DNA of 64,000 bases. Origin: Methylobacterium sp. WSM2598 (GTDB taxonomy: Bacteria > Pseudomonadota > Alphaproteobacteria > Rhizobiales > Beijerinckiaceae). The stretch is taken from the NCBI RefSeq assembly GCF_000379105.1, contig NZ_KB900609.1, forward strand, positions 3,271,773 through 3,335,772, in the 5' to 3' direction. The notes beneath the pieces were generated by a model, which worked only from the letters and a program-made list of their open reading frames with translations, ran no database searches and was not told where the DNA came from. Position numbers and translations under genes: made by a program. Positions 34,671 to 44,009 of the stretch are shown here, one piece after another; position 1 is the stretch's first letter; each line of letters opens with the position of its first letter.

Positions 34671-34810
34671 CGGGGCGCGTCTGGCGACGCGGGGGCGCGT
34701 CTGGCGACGCGGGGGCGCGTCTACCGACGCGGGGGCGCGTCTACCGACGCGGGGGCGCGTCTACCGACGCGGGGGCGCGTCTACCGACGCGGGGGCGCGT
34801 CTACCGACGC
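34671..34810. repeat. Seven tandem 20-bp units, each a small hairpin
   Basis: The unit is GGGGGCGCGTCTACCGACGC; the first two copies (34671-34710) have CTGG in place of CTAC and the last five are identical. Each contains CGCGTC-N4-GACGCG, a six-base stem with a four-base loop (TACC or TGGC), and the loop is where the two variants differ. The final copy contains the stop codon (34801-34803) of the YibQ-like gene. Confidence 0.97.
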
Positions 34811-35991
34811 GCCCGGAGGGCGCGGCTCGCCGGGACGAGCAGGATGCCCCGCGCCTCCAGGTCGCGGCTCCAGCGGGCGATCCGGTCGATGGTGAGCGGC
34901 AGCGCCATGGCCGAACCCATCGCGAAGCCCTTGCGCCGCGCCGTCTCCTCCAGCCGGGCGAGTTCGCGGTCGACCGCGTCGGGGAGCGGCGCCGCGTCCA
35001 CGACCACGTCGGCGCGGGCCACCGGCGCGCGGGCGCGCCGGCCGATGTCGAGCGCGAGCGAGCGCGGCGAGGTGCCGTCGTCGACCAAGCCGAGGCCGCG
35101 GGCCCCGATCTCGCGCAGGATCGGGTCGAGGGCCCCGGCCTCGGCGGTGAGCCGCGCCCCCATGTAGTTCACCACCCCGATCGCGCCCGGGATGCGGGAG
35201 AGCACGAAGCCGAGGCGGTCCGCGTTCTCGGCGGGCTTGGCGCCCGCGAGCAGCGTCTGCGGCCCGGGATCGTTGTCCGGGTAGTCGAAGGGCTCCATCG
35301 GGGCCTGCACCATCACCTCGTGGCCGGCCTCGCGGGCGCGGGCCGCCTGCCGGCCCACGTCGGCGCCGTAGGGGGCGAAGGCGAGGGTGACGGCGGGCGG
35401 CAGCCGGGTCACCGCGTCCTGCGTCACCGCCGCCCCGATCCCGAGGCCGGTCACCACCAGGGCGATCCGGCCGGCCGGCGCCGCGCCGCTCGGCAGGGCG
35501 GGCGCCTCCGGCCGGGCGTAGACGTCGAGGGCGCGGGCGCCGTCCGGCCCGAGGCGCGGCAGCAGCCCGTAGCGGCCCTTCTCGGAGAGGGCCGGATCGG
35601 GCGCGGGGGCGAGGCGGATCTCGGTCGGCCCCGGCACGCGGATCACCACCGAATCCGGCACGGCACTGCCCTCCGGCCGCAGCACCGCCACGCCCGAGGC
35701 GCGCTCGACCTCGCTCGCGCTGCGGCTCCCGGCCTCCGCCGGGGCGGGCGGGCGCGGGCTCGGCGGGCCGGGCGGGGCCTCGCGCCGGGTGATCGTCACC
35801 AGGGCGTGCGGCTCGCCGCCGAGGGGATCCTCCGTCAGGGCGACGAACCCGGCGACGGCCCCGACCAGGACGGCCGCCGCGGCCGACAGGATCGCCCGCA
35901 GCGGGATGGCGGCCCGCAGGCGCGCGAGGCGGGAGGGGGTCTCGTCCCGCATCCCGAGGGGTCGGGTGAGGGCATCGTTGGCGAGGATCAC
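34801..35991 (-). CDS. Divergent polysaccharide deacetylase (YibQ/DUF610) family
   Basis: A membrane-anchored periplasmic protein of about 396 residues: an N-terminal cytoplasmic stretch (ANDALTRPLG), one membrane segment (AILSAAAAVLVGAVAGFVAL), a Pro-rich linker, and a divergent NodB-like barrel (RIALVVTGLGIG; PMEPFDYPDNDPGPQTL; NYMGARLTAE; DDGTSPRS). The usual first-strand Asp pair is here VVTGLG, so activity is uncertain. The GTG at 35989-35991 is chosen; an ATG at 36060 with a fair ribosome site is an alternative but lies in a strong hairpin. It follows ctpA, the conserved order in this class. Confidence 0.85.
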   Translation of the reverse strand: MILANDALTRPLGMRDETPSRLARLRAAIPLRAILSAAAAVLVGAVAGFVALTEDPLGGEPHALVTITRREAPPGPPSPRPPAPAEAGSRSASEVERASGVAVLRPEGSAVPDSVVIRVPGPTEIRLAPAPDPALSEKGRYGLLPRLGPDGARALDVYARPEAPALPSGAAPAGRIALVVTGLGIGAAVTQDAVTRLPPAVTLAFAPYGADVGRQAARAREAGHEVMVQAPMEPFDYPDNDPGPQTLLAGAKPAENADRLGFVLSRIPGAIGVVNYMGARLTAEAGALDPILREIGARGLGLVDDGTSPRSLALDIGRRARAPVARADVVVDAAPLPDAVDRELARLEETARRKGFAMGSAMALPLTIDRIARWSRDLEARGILLVPASRALRARR

Positions 35992-36030
35992 GGCGGCGCA
36001 TCCGGCTCTCGGACCGGCCGCAGACGACAA

Positions 36031-36068
36031 GGCCCGCAGCGACGGTCGCCTGACCGCCATTGCGGGCC
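36031..36068 (-). terminator. Hairpin between ctpA and the YibQ-like gene
   Basis: Outer arms GGCCCGCA (36031-36038) and TGCGGGCC (36061-36068) and inner arms CGGTC (36043-36047) and GACCG (36052-36056) form a two-part stem. Reading leftwards it lies about 65 bases after the ctpA stop. It could attenuate transcription into the following genes. Confidence 0.4.
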
Positions 36069-36131
36069 CTCGTGGTTAACGCTGCCCTAACGGCCGGCGA
36101 GAAGACCGCCGGCCGGTTCGGGACGCCCCGG

Positions 36132-37453
<1,322 letters not shown>

Positions 37454-37454
<1 letters not shown>

Positions 37455-38746
37455 TATCCGCGGACCTTCTCGCTTGCCGCCTTCGCCCACCATGGCTCCG
37501 GGTCGATGGAGCTACCGTCTTTTCTGAACTCGACGTACAGGACGGGATCGTTCCGCCCGCCGCCTCCCGCCGAAGGCGCCAAGCCCGAGTCCCCCATCGC
37601 GGCGACCGGCTCTCCGGCGAGCACGAACTGACCGACGTCCACGTTGATCTGATCCATGCCCGCCAGAAGGAGATAGTAGCCGTCGCCCGCGTTGATGATC
37701 AAGAGACGTCCATAGCTCCGGAAAGGCCCCGCATAGGCGACCCACCCGTCGGCCGGGGATGACACGACGGCGCGGGGACGGGTCGCGAGCGAAATGCCGC
37801 GCGTCGTTCCGCCGTTTCCGTCGGCCGCCCCGAAGGCCTTGACCACCTCCCCGGTCGCCGGTCGGGGGACGACCCCCCTCACCTGGGAGAAAGGCAGCTT
37901 CGGTGCCAACCGGACCGGGTCGCGCAGGGCCGCGGCGGCGAAGCGCTCGCGGGTCTCGCGGCTCTCCGCCTCCGCGGCCCGGCGGGCGGCCGAGATCTCG
38001 CCGTCGAGCTTGTCGACGAGGTCCTTGAGGCTGCGCGCCTGGCCGGCGAGCCCGGCGGCGCGCTCCCGCTCGCCCGCGAGCCCGGTCTCGGCCTCGCCGA
38101 GGCGGGTCTGGCGGGCGGCGACGAGGGCGTCGAGGCGCTGGCGCTCCCCCGCCCAGCCGGCGAGGTCCCTGCGCAGGCTCTCCCGGTCGGCCGCGATCAG
38201 GCCGCGCAGGCGCTCGAGTTCGGCGAGGTCGCCCGCGAGCGTCTCGGCCTCGCCCTGCAATTCGGGCACGACGGCGCCGAGCAGCATCGAGGTGCGGATC
38301 GCCGCCAGCATGTCCTCGGGCTGGACCAGCACGGCGGGGGGCGGGCGCCGCCCCATCCGCTGGAGCGCCGCCAGCACCTCGGCGATGACGCCGCGGCGCG
38401 CCTCGAGGGAGCGCCGGATCGCCGTCTGGCTCGCCGTCATGGTCTCCAGGCGCGTCTCCAGGACGCCGATGCGCTCCTCGGCCTCCTGCGCCCGGCGGGT
38501 TCCGTCGAGGAGCGCTTGGCTCAGGCGCGCGCGGTCGCCCTTCAGCTCCTCCACCTCCTTCTCGAGGCGGCCGCGGGCCTCCGCGCTCGCCGCCAGCGCC
38601 GCCTCCAGGGCCTTGAGGCTCTGGGCCTTCTGCTCCTTCTCGGCCTGGGCCTGGTCGATCGGGTCGGGCCGGACGGAGGCGCGCTCCTGCGCGGCGGCAC
38701 CGGCGCAGGCGAGCAGGAAGCCGAGGAGCGGGAGGGGGCGGATCAC
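37454..38746 (-). CDS. envC: EnvC-like murein hydrolase activator
   Basis: A 430-residue periplasmic protein with signal peptide (MIRPLPLLGFLLACAGAAA), long coiled coils (residues about 30-130 and 190-260, rich in Glu, Ala, Arg) and a C-terminal LytM/M23 domain. The metal-binding residues of active M23 enzymes are all replaced: TRGISLAT for the first His/Asp, YLLLAG for the YxHL His, LYVEFRK for HLHFE. It is thus a non-enzymatic activator of amidases in cell separation, like EnvC. The start is a GTG overlapping the rlmH stop (GTGA). Confidence 0.92.
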
Positions 38747-39231
38747 GGGGCGCCGCGGTGATAGGGGTGGCCGGCCAGGATGGTCATGACGCGATATAGT
38801 TGCTCAAGCACCAACACCCTGACCAGGCCGTGCGGGAGCGTGGCGGCCCCGAAGGCGAAGACGAGGTCGGCCCGGTGCCGCACGCTCTCGCACAGCCCGT
38901 CGGCCCCGCCAATCACGATCGTGAGACCGGGCCGGCCGCCGTCGCGCCACGCGGCCACCTGCTCGGCCAGCCCGGCGCTCGTCACCGCCCTGCCGCCCTC
39001 GTCCATCACGATGACGGCGCTCCCGGCCGGCAGGCAGGCGAGGATCGCCGCGCCCTCCTCGGCGCAGCGGTCCGGGGCGCGGCGGGCGCGGCTCTCCGGC
39101 AATTCGGTGAGCTGGACCGCGGACAGGCCGAGGCCCCGCGCCAGCGCGTCGGCCCGCGCGCGGTAGCCCTCGGCGAGGTCCCGCTCCGGGCCGCGCTTCA
39201 GGCGGCCGACGGCCACGAGGGCGAGGCGCAC
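38743..39231 (-). CDS. rlmH: 23S rRNA pseudouridine-1915 N3-methyltransferase RlmH
   Basis: RlmH is a SPOUT methyltransferase that modifies pseudouridine 1915 on 70S ribosomes. The 162-residue protein has the start RLALVAVGRLKRGPE, the knot region IVIGGADGL and the C-terminal LPHGLVRVLVLEQLYR with a final HPYHR. The start is a GTG. It sits between rsfS and envC; its TGA overlaps the next GTG. Confidence 0.96.
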   Translation of the reverse strand: MRLALVAVGRLKRGPERDLAEGYRARADALARGLGLSAVQLTELPESRARRAPDRCAEEGAAILACLPAGSAVIVMDEGGRAVTSAGLAEQVAAWRDGGRPGLTIVIGGADGLCESVRHRADLVFAFGAATLPHGLVRVLVLEQLYRVMTILAGHPYHRGAP

Positions 39232-39252
39232 CCCTGCGCCGCCCGCACCGGG

Positions 39253-39705
39253 TCAGCCGGCCAGGCGGTCGCCCGGCCGGTCGGCCCCCCACATCTTCTC
39301 CAGATTGTAGAAGTGGCGGACCTCGGGCCGGAAGATGTGCACCAGGAGATCGCCGGCATCGATCAGCACCCAGTCGCAGGCCGGCAGGCCCTCGATGCGG
39401 GCGTTGCCGTGGCCGGAGGCCTTCAGCTCCTGCACCAGCTTCTCGGCGATGGAGCCGACGTGGCGGTGCGAGCGGCCGGAGGTGATGATCATCGCGTCGG
39501 CGATCGAGGTCTTGCCGGCAAGGTCGATCTCGACCGTGTCCTCGGCCTTCATGTCCTCAAGGCAGCGCCGGGCGATCGCCAGGAGCCCGTCGGGCCGATC
39601 CTCGGCCGCCGGCGGCACCGCCTCGGGCCGAGCAGGAAGCTCGTGGATGTGAGCCTCGCGGGAAAGTGGTTGGTTCAGTGCCGACCCCTGTCGTTCGCGC
39701 CACAC
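39253..39705 (-). CDS. rsfS: Ribosome silencing factor RsfS
   Basis: RsfS binds uL14 and stops subunit joining in starvation. The core (LAGKTSIADAMIITSGRSHRHVGSIAEKLVQEL; EGLPACDWVLIDAGDLLVHIFRPEVRHFYNLEKMWG) is complete. The start is uncertain: the GTG at 39703-39705 has no good ribosome site, and an N-terminal extension of about 40 residues precedes the conserved part. Lies 55 bases after nadD and 22 before rlmH. Confidence 0.94.
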   Translation of the reverse strand: MWRERQGSALNQPLSREAHIHELPARPEAVPPAAEDRPDGLLAIARRCLEDMKAEDTVEIDLAGKTSIADAMIITSGRSHRHVGSIAEKLVQELKASGHGNARIEGLPACDWVLIDAGDLLVHIFRPEVRHFYNLEKMWGADRPGDRLAG

Positions 39706-39759
39706 GGCGCCGTTGCATCAAGATAAGGGCGCCGGGCCCCGCCTTTCAATACGCGCGTG

Positions 39760-40377
39760 TCACGGCGCGTGATCTCTGTCACCCGACGACGCCCGCCGCA
39801 GCGCGGTCGAGGAGAGGTCGGAGCGGGGTCCGTGCAGGAACACCCAGGCCGGCGGCGCCATCCCGGCGAGGCGGGCCGCGTCGCGCTCGTCGATCCGGTG
39901 GCGCGCCATCGCCCGCGCCGCCGGGGACGCGGCGGCCCCGAGGGTGAAGCCCGGCCGGTCGATCACCGCGATCGGCATCGACCGGACGATCTCGCGCCAG
40001 CCCTGCCAGCGGTGGAAACTCGCGAGGCTGTCGGCCCCCATGATCCAGACGAAAAGCGGGAAGGGCCGGTGGCGGCGCAGCCAGGCCAGGGAGTCGCGGG
40101 TGAAGCGGGCGCCGATCGCGCTCTCGAAGGCGGTCACGGCGACGCGCGGGTCGCGCGCGATCGCGGCGGCCCCGGCGACGCGCTCCGCCAGGGGCGCCAG
40201 GATCGTCCGGTCCTTGAGCGGGTTGCCCGGGCTCACGAGCCACCAGACCCGGTCGAGGGCGAGCCGCCGCAGCGCCAGCTGGCTGACATGCAGGTGGCCG
40301 GCATGGGCCGGGTTGAAGGAACCGCCGTAGAGCCCGATGCGCAGGCCCGGCGCGCTCGGCGGGAGACGCACGCCCAC
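39760..40377 (-). CDS. nadD: Nicotinate-nucleotide adenylyltransferase
   Basis: NadD makes deamido-NAD from NaMN and ATP. The nucleotidyltransferase motif GLYGGSFNPAHAGHLH is near residue 15, the substrate region SPGNPLK follows, and the C-terminal phosphate motif is SSTALR. 205 residues from a GTG at 40375-40377; a second GTG two codons on is possible. It begins seven bases after the proA stop. Confidence 0.95.
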   Translation of the reverse strand: MGVRLPPSAPGLRIGLYGGSFNPAHAGHLHVSQLALRRLALDRVWWLVSPGNPLKDRTILAPLAERVAGAAAIARDPRVAVTAFESAIGARFTRDSLAWLRRHRPFPLFVWIMGADSLASFHRWQGWREIVRSMPIAVIDRPGFTLGAAASPAARAMARHRIDERDAARLAGMAPPAWVFLHGPRSDLSSTALRRASSGDRDHAP

Positions 40378-40383
40378 CTGGCT

Positions 40384-41679
40384 TCAGGGCCGGACCTGAC
40401 CGGAGCCGTGCACGCGGTACTTGAAGGTCGTGAGCTGCTCGACGCCGACCGGGCCGCGCGCATGCATCCGCCCGGTGGCGATGCCGATCTCGGCGCCGAA
40501 GCCGAACTCTCCGCCATCCGCGAATTGCGTCGAGGCGTTGTGCACCACGATCGCCGAATCGACCTCGGCGAGGAAGCGCTCGGCCGCCGCCTCGTCGGCC
40601 GTGACGATCGCGTCCGTGTGGTGCGAGCCGTAGGTCTCGACGTGGTCGATGGCGGCGTCGAGCCCGTCCACCACCCGCACGGCGATGACCGCGTCGAGGT
40701 ACTCGGTCCGCCAATCGGCCTCGGTCGCCGGCGTGACCCGCGGGTCGACCGCCTGGGTCTCGGCGTCGCCGCGCACGGCGCAGCCGGCCTCCAGGAGGTC
40801 GGCGACGAGGGGCGCCAGGTGGGTGCCGGCGCAGGCGCGGTCGACCAGCAGCGTCTCGGCCGCGCCGCAGATCCCGGTGCGGCGCAGCTTGCTGTTGCGC
40901 AGGATCTCGCGCGCCATGGCGAGGTCGGCCCGCGCGTGCACGAAGACGTGGCAGATGCCTTCGAGATGGGCGAAGACCGGCACCCGGGCCTCGCTCTGCA
41001 CGCGCGCGACCAGGCTCTTGCCGCCGCGGGGCACGATGACGTCGATGCAGCCGTCGAGGCCCGCCAGCATGGCGCCGACCGCCGCGCGGTCCCGGGTGGG
41101 CACGAGCTGGATCGCCTCGGCGGGCAGGCCCTGCGCGGCGAGGCCGTCCGCCATGGCCCGCGCGATGGCGGCGGCGCTGCGCAGGCTCTCGGAGCCGGCG
41201 CGCAGCACGGCGGCGTTGCCGGCCTTGAGGCAGAGCGCCCCCGCATCGGCCGTGACGTTGGGCCGGCTCTCGTAGATCACCCCGACCACGCCGAGGGGGG
41301 TGGAGATCCGCTCGATGGCGAGGCCGTTCGGGCGCTCGAAGGCCGCGAGCTGGCGGCCGACCGGATCGGGCAGGCCCGCGATGGCCTCGACCGCGGCGGC
41401 GATGGCCTCGACCCGGCCCGGGGTCAGTGCGAGCCGGTCGAGGGTCGCGGCGGGCAGGTTCGCGCCCCGCGCCTCGGCGAGGTCGGCGGCGTTCGCCTCC
41501 AGGATGACCGGGGCGGCGTCGCGGATGGCGGCCGCGGCGGCCCGCAGGGCCATGTCCTTGGCCCGGGCCGGGACGAGCGCCATGCGCCGGGAGGCGGCGC
41601 GCGCCCTGCGGCCGATCTCCCGCATGAGGGCGTCGACGTCGTCGGCCCCGGCGCGGGGCTTCAGGCTGAGCACGGACAC
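40384..41679 (-). CDS. proA: Gamma-glutamyl phosphate reductase
   Basis: ProA reduces gamma-glutamyl phosphate to the semialdehyde in proline synthesis. The aldehyde-dehydrogenase fold shows [30 protein letters not shown] and the catalytic cysteine in [16 protein letters not shown]. The C-terminal [36 protein letters not shown] is diagnostic. A GTG at 41677-41679 with AGGAA upstream gives 431 residues. proB lies upstream on the same strand, separated by a frameshifted small gene. Confidence 0.96.
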   Translation of the reverse strand: MSVLSLKPRAGADDVDALMREIGRRARAASRRMALVPARAKDMALRAAAAAIRDAAPVILEANAADLAEARGANLPAATLDRLALTPGRVEAIAAAVEAIAGLPDPVGRQLAAFERPNGLAIERISTPLGVVGVIYESRPNVTADAGALCLKAGNAAVLRAGSESLRSAAAIARAMADGLAAQGLPAEAIQLVPTRDRAAVGAMLAGLDGCIDVIVPRGGKSLVARVQSEARVPVFAHLEGICHVFVHARADLAMAREILRNSKLRRTGICGAAETLLVDRACAGTHLAPLVADLLEAGCAVRGDAETQAVDPRVTPATEADWRTEYLDAVIAVRVVDGLDAAIDHVETYGSHHTDAIVTADEAAAERFLAEVDSAIVVHNASTQFADGGEFGFGAEIGIATGRMHARGPVGVEQLTTFKYRVHGSGQVRP

Positions 41680-41797
41680 GGCACTGTTCCTGCGATGCGC
41701 GCGGGCGTTCGGTCCGACGGGTCGGGTCGCCGCGCGGCTCTCCATGCCACGGGCCCCCACCGGCGACAAGCTGAGCCGGCGCAGGGCGGCGGAGAGC

Positions 41798-42332
41798 TCA
41801 GCGCCGGCAGCGTTTTCCGACGAAGCTGCCGCACGGGTAGGGCGCGGTAAGGCGCGCGCTCACCGGGACCTCCCTGCCCTCGACGGTGTCGAGGATGTCG
41901 TCGATGCGCCACGCGCCCGCCTCCTCGACCACCCGGAAGCGGACGGTGACCGGCGTCCCGAAGCTGACGAAGCGCGCGACCACCTCGGCCCGGCCCTCGG
42001 CGGGCCCGGTCTCGACCGTGACGCGCAGGTCCTTCACCTCGCCGTCCTGGCCGCTCAGGAACGGGTCGGCGTCGAGGTGACCGATATCGCCGCTCTCCTT
42101 CTGGTAGAGGTCGTCCCGGGCGAAGAGGGCGGCGAGGCGCTTGCTGAACAAGGTCCGCCGGTGCGGCGGCCGCCAGGGGGGGCACGCTCGCCGGTCCCGG
42201 CGCGGCGAGGGAGCGGACCGTGATCCGGTAGGCCTCGCGAACCGGCGCGTCGGGCGCCGCCTGCGCGAGGGCGGGGCCGGCCGCGAGGGCCAGCGCGAGG
42301 GCGAGGGCGGGAGGGATCCGTCGCGTCGTCAT
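41798..42332 (-). pseudogene. Small secreted DUF3828-like protein with a +1 frameshift
   Basis: An ATG at 42330-42332 opens a clear signal peptide (MTTRRIPPALALALALAAGPALAQ) and then EAYRITVRS. At a run of seven Gs on the plus strand (42176-42182; Cs in the gene) the frame is lost. Removing one base gives VPPWRPPHRRTLFSKRL, which runs smoothly into the second half (ARDDLYQKESGDIGH, VTVRFRVVEEAGAWRIDDILD, ending near 41798). The rejoined protein of about 177 residues resembles DUF3828 exported proteins. Either a sequencing error, a real inactivation or a phase-variable tract. Confidence 0.75.
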
Positions 42333-42673
42333 GCATTCGTGTCCAGGAAGCGGCCGCACGGGGGGCGCCGAGGTCCAAAGCATCATTGCGCCGGCCGGGA
42401 CCGGCCGGCGCCGAAGCAGTCACCGGTTCGGCGGCGAACCGAAGGACCGCGCCAGCGGAAAATGATGCGAGAGCAAGAGACTAAGCAGAATTCCCGATGC
42501 AATTCTGCTTAGAGCGGCGCCCGATCACGGTGCAATCGCGCGCTGCTCCAGGTCGTTGATCCTGCCGCCTTATCTTCGACGGACCAGCATCCCCTTCGTC
42601 GGACAATGCTATAGAGCGCGGCGCGACGGTGGGGAAGCCCGGTCGGAGTCGGGGGCGGGCGCGATCGCCGCCC
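42333..42673. other. Intergenic region downstream of proB
   Basis: A 341-base gap. It is less GC-rich than its surroundings around 42460-42620 and contains a perfect 12-base inverted repeat (separate entry). No reading frame here looks like a gene, and no promoter for the small secreted gene was clear. Confidence 0.6.
42481..42512. repeat. AT-rich perfect 12-bp inverted repeat
   Basis: CTAAGCAGAATT (42481-42492) and AATTCTGCTTAG (42501-42512) flank an eight-base loop. It is downstream of proB on the leftward transcript and could be its terminator, though followed by TCTCTTGC rather than a T-run. Its composition differs strongly from the surroundings, as expected of a dispersed palindrome or a protein site. 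Confidence 0.8.
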
Positions 42674-43795
42674 CTACTCGCCGACGAGCGCCATGTCGTC
42701 GCGATGGATCATCTCGGCGCGGCCGGGATAGCCCAGGACCGCCTCGATCTCGCGGCTCGACCGGCCGATGATGCGGGCCGCGTCGTCGCTGTCATAGGCC
42801 ACCAGGCCGCGCCCGAGCACGGCCCCGCCCAGGGAGCGGATCACCACCGCGTCGCCGCGGGCGAAGGCGCCCTCGATCCGGGCGACGCCGACCGGCAGCA
42901 GGCTCGCCCCGCCCTGCAGCGCCCGCTCGGCGCCCGCGTCGATCACCAAACTGCCGCGGGGTTCGAGCGAGCCGGCGATCCAGGTCTTGCGCGCCGCCGT
43001 CGGGGTCGAGGCGGAGAGGAACCACGAGGCCCGCGCGCCCGCCGCCACCGCCCGCAGCGGGTTCTTGCCGCGCCCGTCCGCGATCAGCATGTGGGTGCCG
43101 CCGCCGGCGGCGATCTTGCCCGCCTCGATCTTGGTGCGCATGCCGCCGCGCGACAGTTCCGAGGCCGGTCCGCCGGCCATGGCCTCGATCTCCGGGGTGA
43201 TGCGCGGGATCACCGGGAGGTGGCGCGCGGACGGGTCGCTGGCCGGCGGCGCCGTGTAGAGCCCGTCGATGTCGGAGAACAGCACCAGGAGATCCGCCCC
43301 GATCATCGTCGCCACGCGGGCGGCGAGCCGGTCGTTGTCGCCGTAGCGGATCTCCGAGGTGGCGACCGTGTCGTTCTCGTTCACGACCGGGACCGCCCGC
43401 ATGTCGAGGAGCTTCAGCGTCGTGGCGCGGGCGTTGAGGTAGCGGCGGCGCTCCTCGGTGTCGTGCGGCGTCACCAGGATCTGGCCGGCGACGATGCCGT
43501 GATGCGCCAGCGCCTCCGACCAGTGGCGGGCGAGCGCGATCTGCCCCACCGCGGCCGCGGCCTGGCTCTCCTCCAGGCGCAGCGCCCCGGGCGGGAAGCC
43601 CAGCACGGTCCGCCCGAGGGCGATCGAGCCCGAGGAGACCACCAGCACGTCGACGCCGCGCCCGTGCAGGTCGGCGATGTCCTCGGCGAGGGCGGCGAGC
43701 CAGGCGTGCCGCAGGCGCCCGCGCGCCCGGTCGACGAGGAGGGCGGAGCCGACCTTCAGGACGACGCGGCGGAACTGGTCGAGGGCGGGGGTCAT
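42674..43795 (-). CDS. proB: Glutamate 5-kinase
   Basis: ProB makes gamma-glutamyl phosphate, the first step to proline. The amino-acid-kinase domain ([61 protein letters not shown]) occupies about 1-265 and a PUA domain about 280-365. 373 residues from the ATG at 43793-43795. The cluster order obgE-proB-proA is conserved, but here two signalling genes of opposite strand lie between obgE and proB. Confidence 0.96.
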   Translation of the reverse strand: MTPALDQFRRVVLKVGSALLVDRARGRLRHAWLAALAEDIADLHGRGVDVLVVSSGSIALGRTVLGFPPGALRLEESQAAAAVGQIALARHWSEALAHHGIVAGQILVTPHDTEERRRYLNARATTLKLLDMRAVPVVNENDTVATSEIRYGDNDRLAARVATMIGADLLVLFSDIDGLYTAPPASDPSARHLPVIPRITPEIEAMAGGPASELSRGGMRTKIEAGKIAAGGGTHMLIADGRGKNPLRAVAAGARASWFLSASTPTAARKTWIAGSLEPRGSLVIDAGAERALQGGASLLPVGVARIEGAFARGDAVVIRSLGGAVLGRGLVAYDSDDAARIIGRSSREIEAVLGYPGRAEMIHRDDMALVGE

Positions 43796-44009
43796 GGAGC
43801 GGCCGGGTGAGGGTGAGCGGAGCCTCGCCGCGCATAGCCGCAGACGGGGCCCGTGGACAGCCCCCGCCGGGCCTGCGGAGGCCGACGGGCGAGGATGCGC
43901 GCGGCCGAGGTGGCCAACGGCCAAGGCCTGCAACGGCCAAGGATCCTCATTGTCGCCGGGAAGCCGGCGCAGGAGGGATCCTTGGTTCCACCTCCCGCCT
44001 CACACGATC

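Noticed and set aside
34671..34810. Possible CRISPR array
   Set aside because: The units are directly joined with no unique spacers between repeats, and no cas genes are near. It is a simple tandem array.
36076..36090. Second CtrA-like box, TTAA-N7-CTAA, between ctpA and the YibQ-like gene
   Set aside because: One half-site base differs from consensus and no divergent promoter or cell-cycle gene is involved; chance is a good explanation. It could be rechecked if CtrA binding data exist.
43915..43942. Direct repeat CAACGGCCAAGG twice, upstream of the PAS kinase
   Set aside because: Two 12-base copies 16 bases apart could be an operator, but there is no supporting promoter and short GC repeats are common in this DNA.
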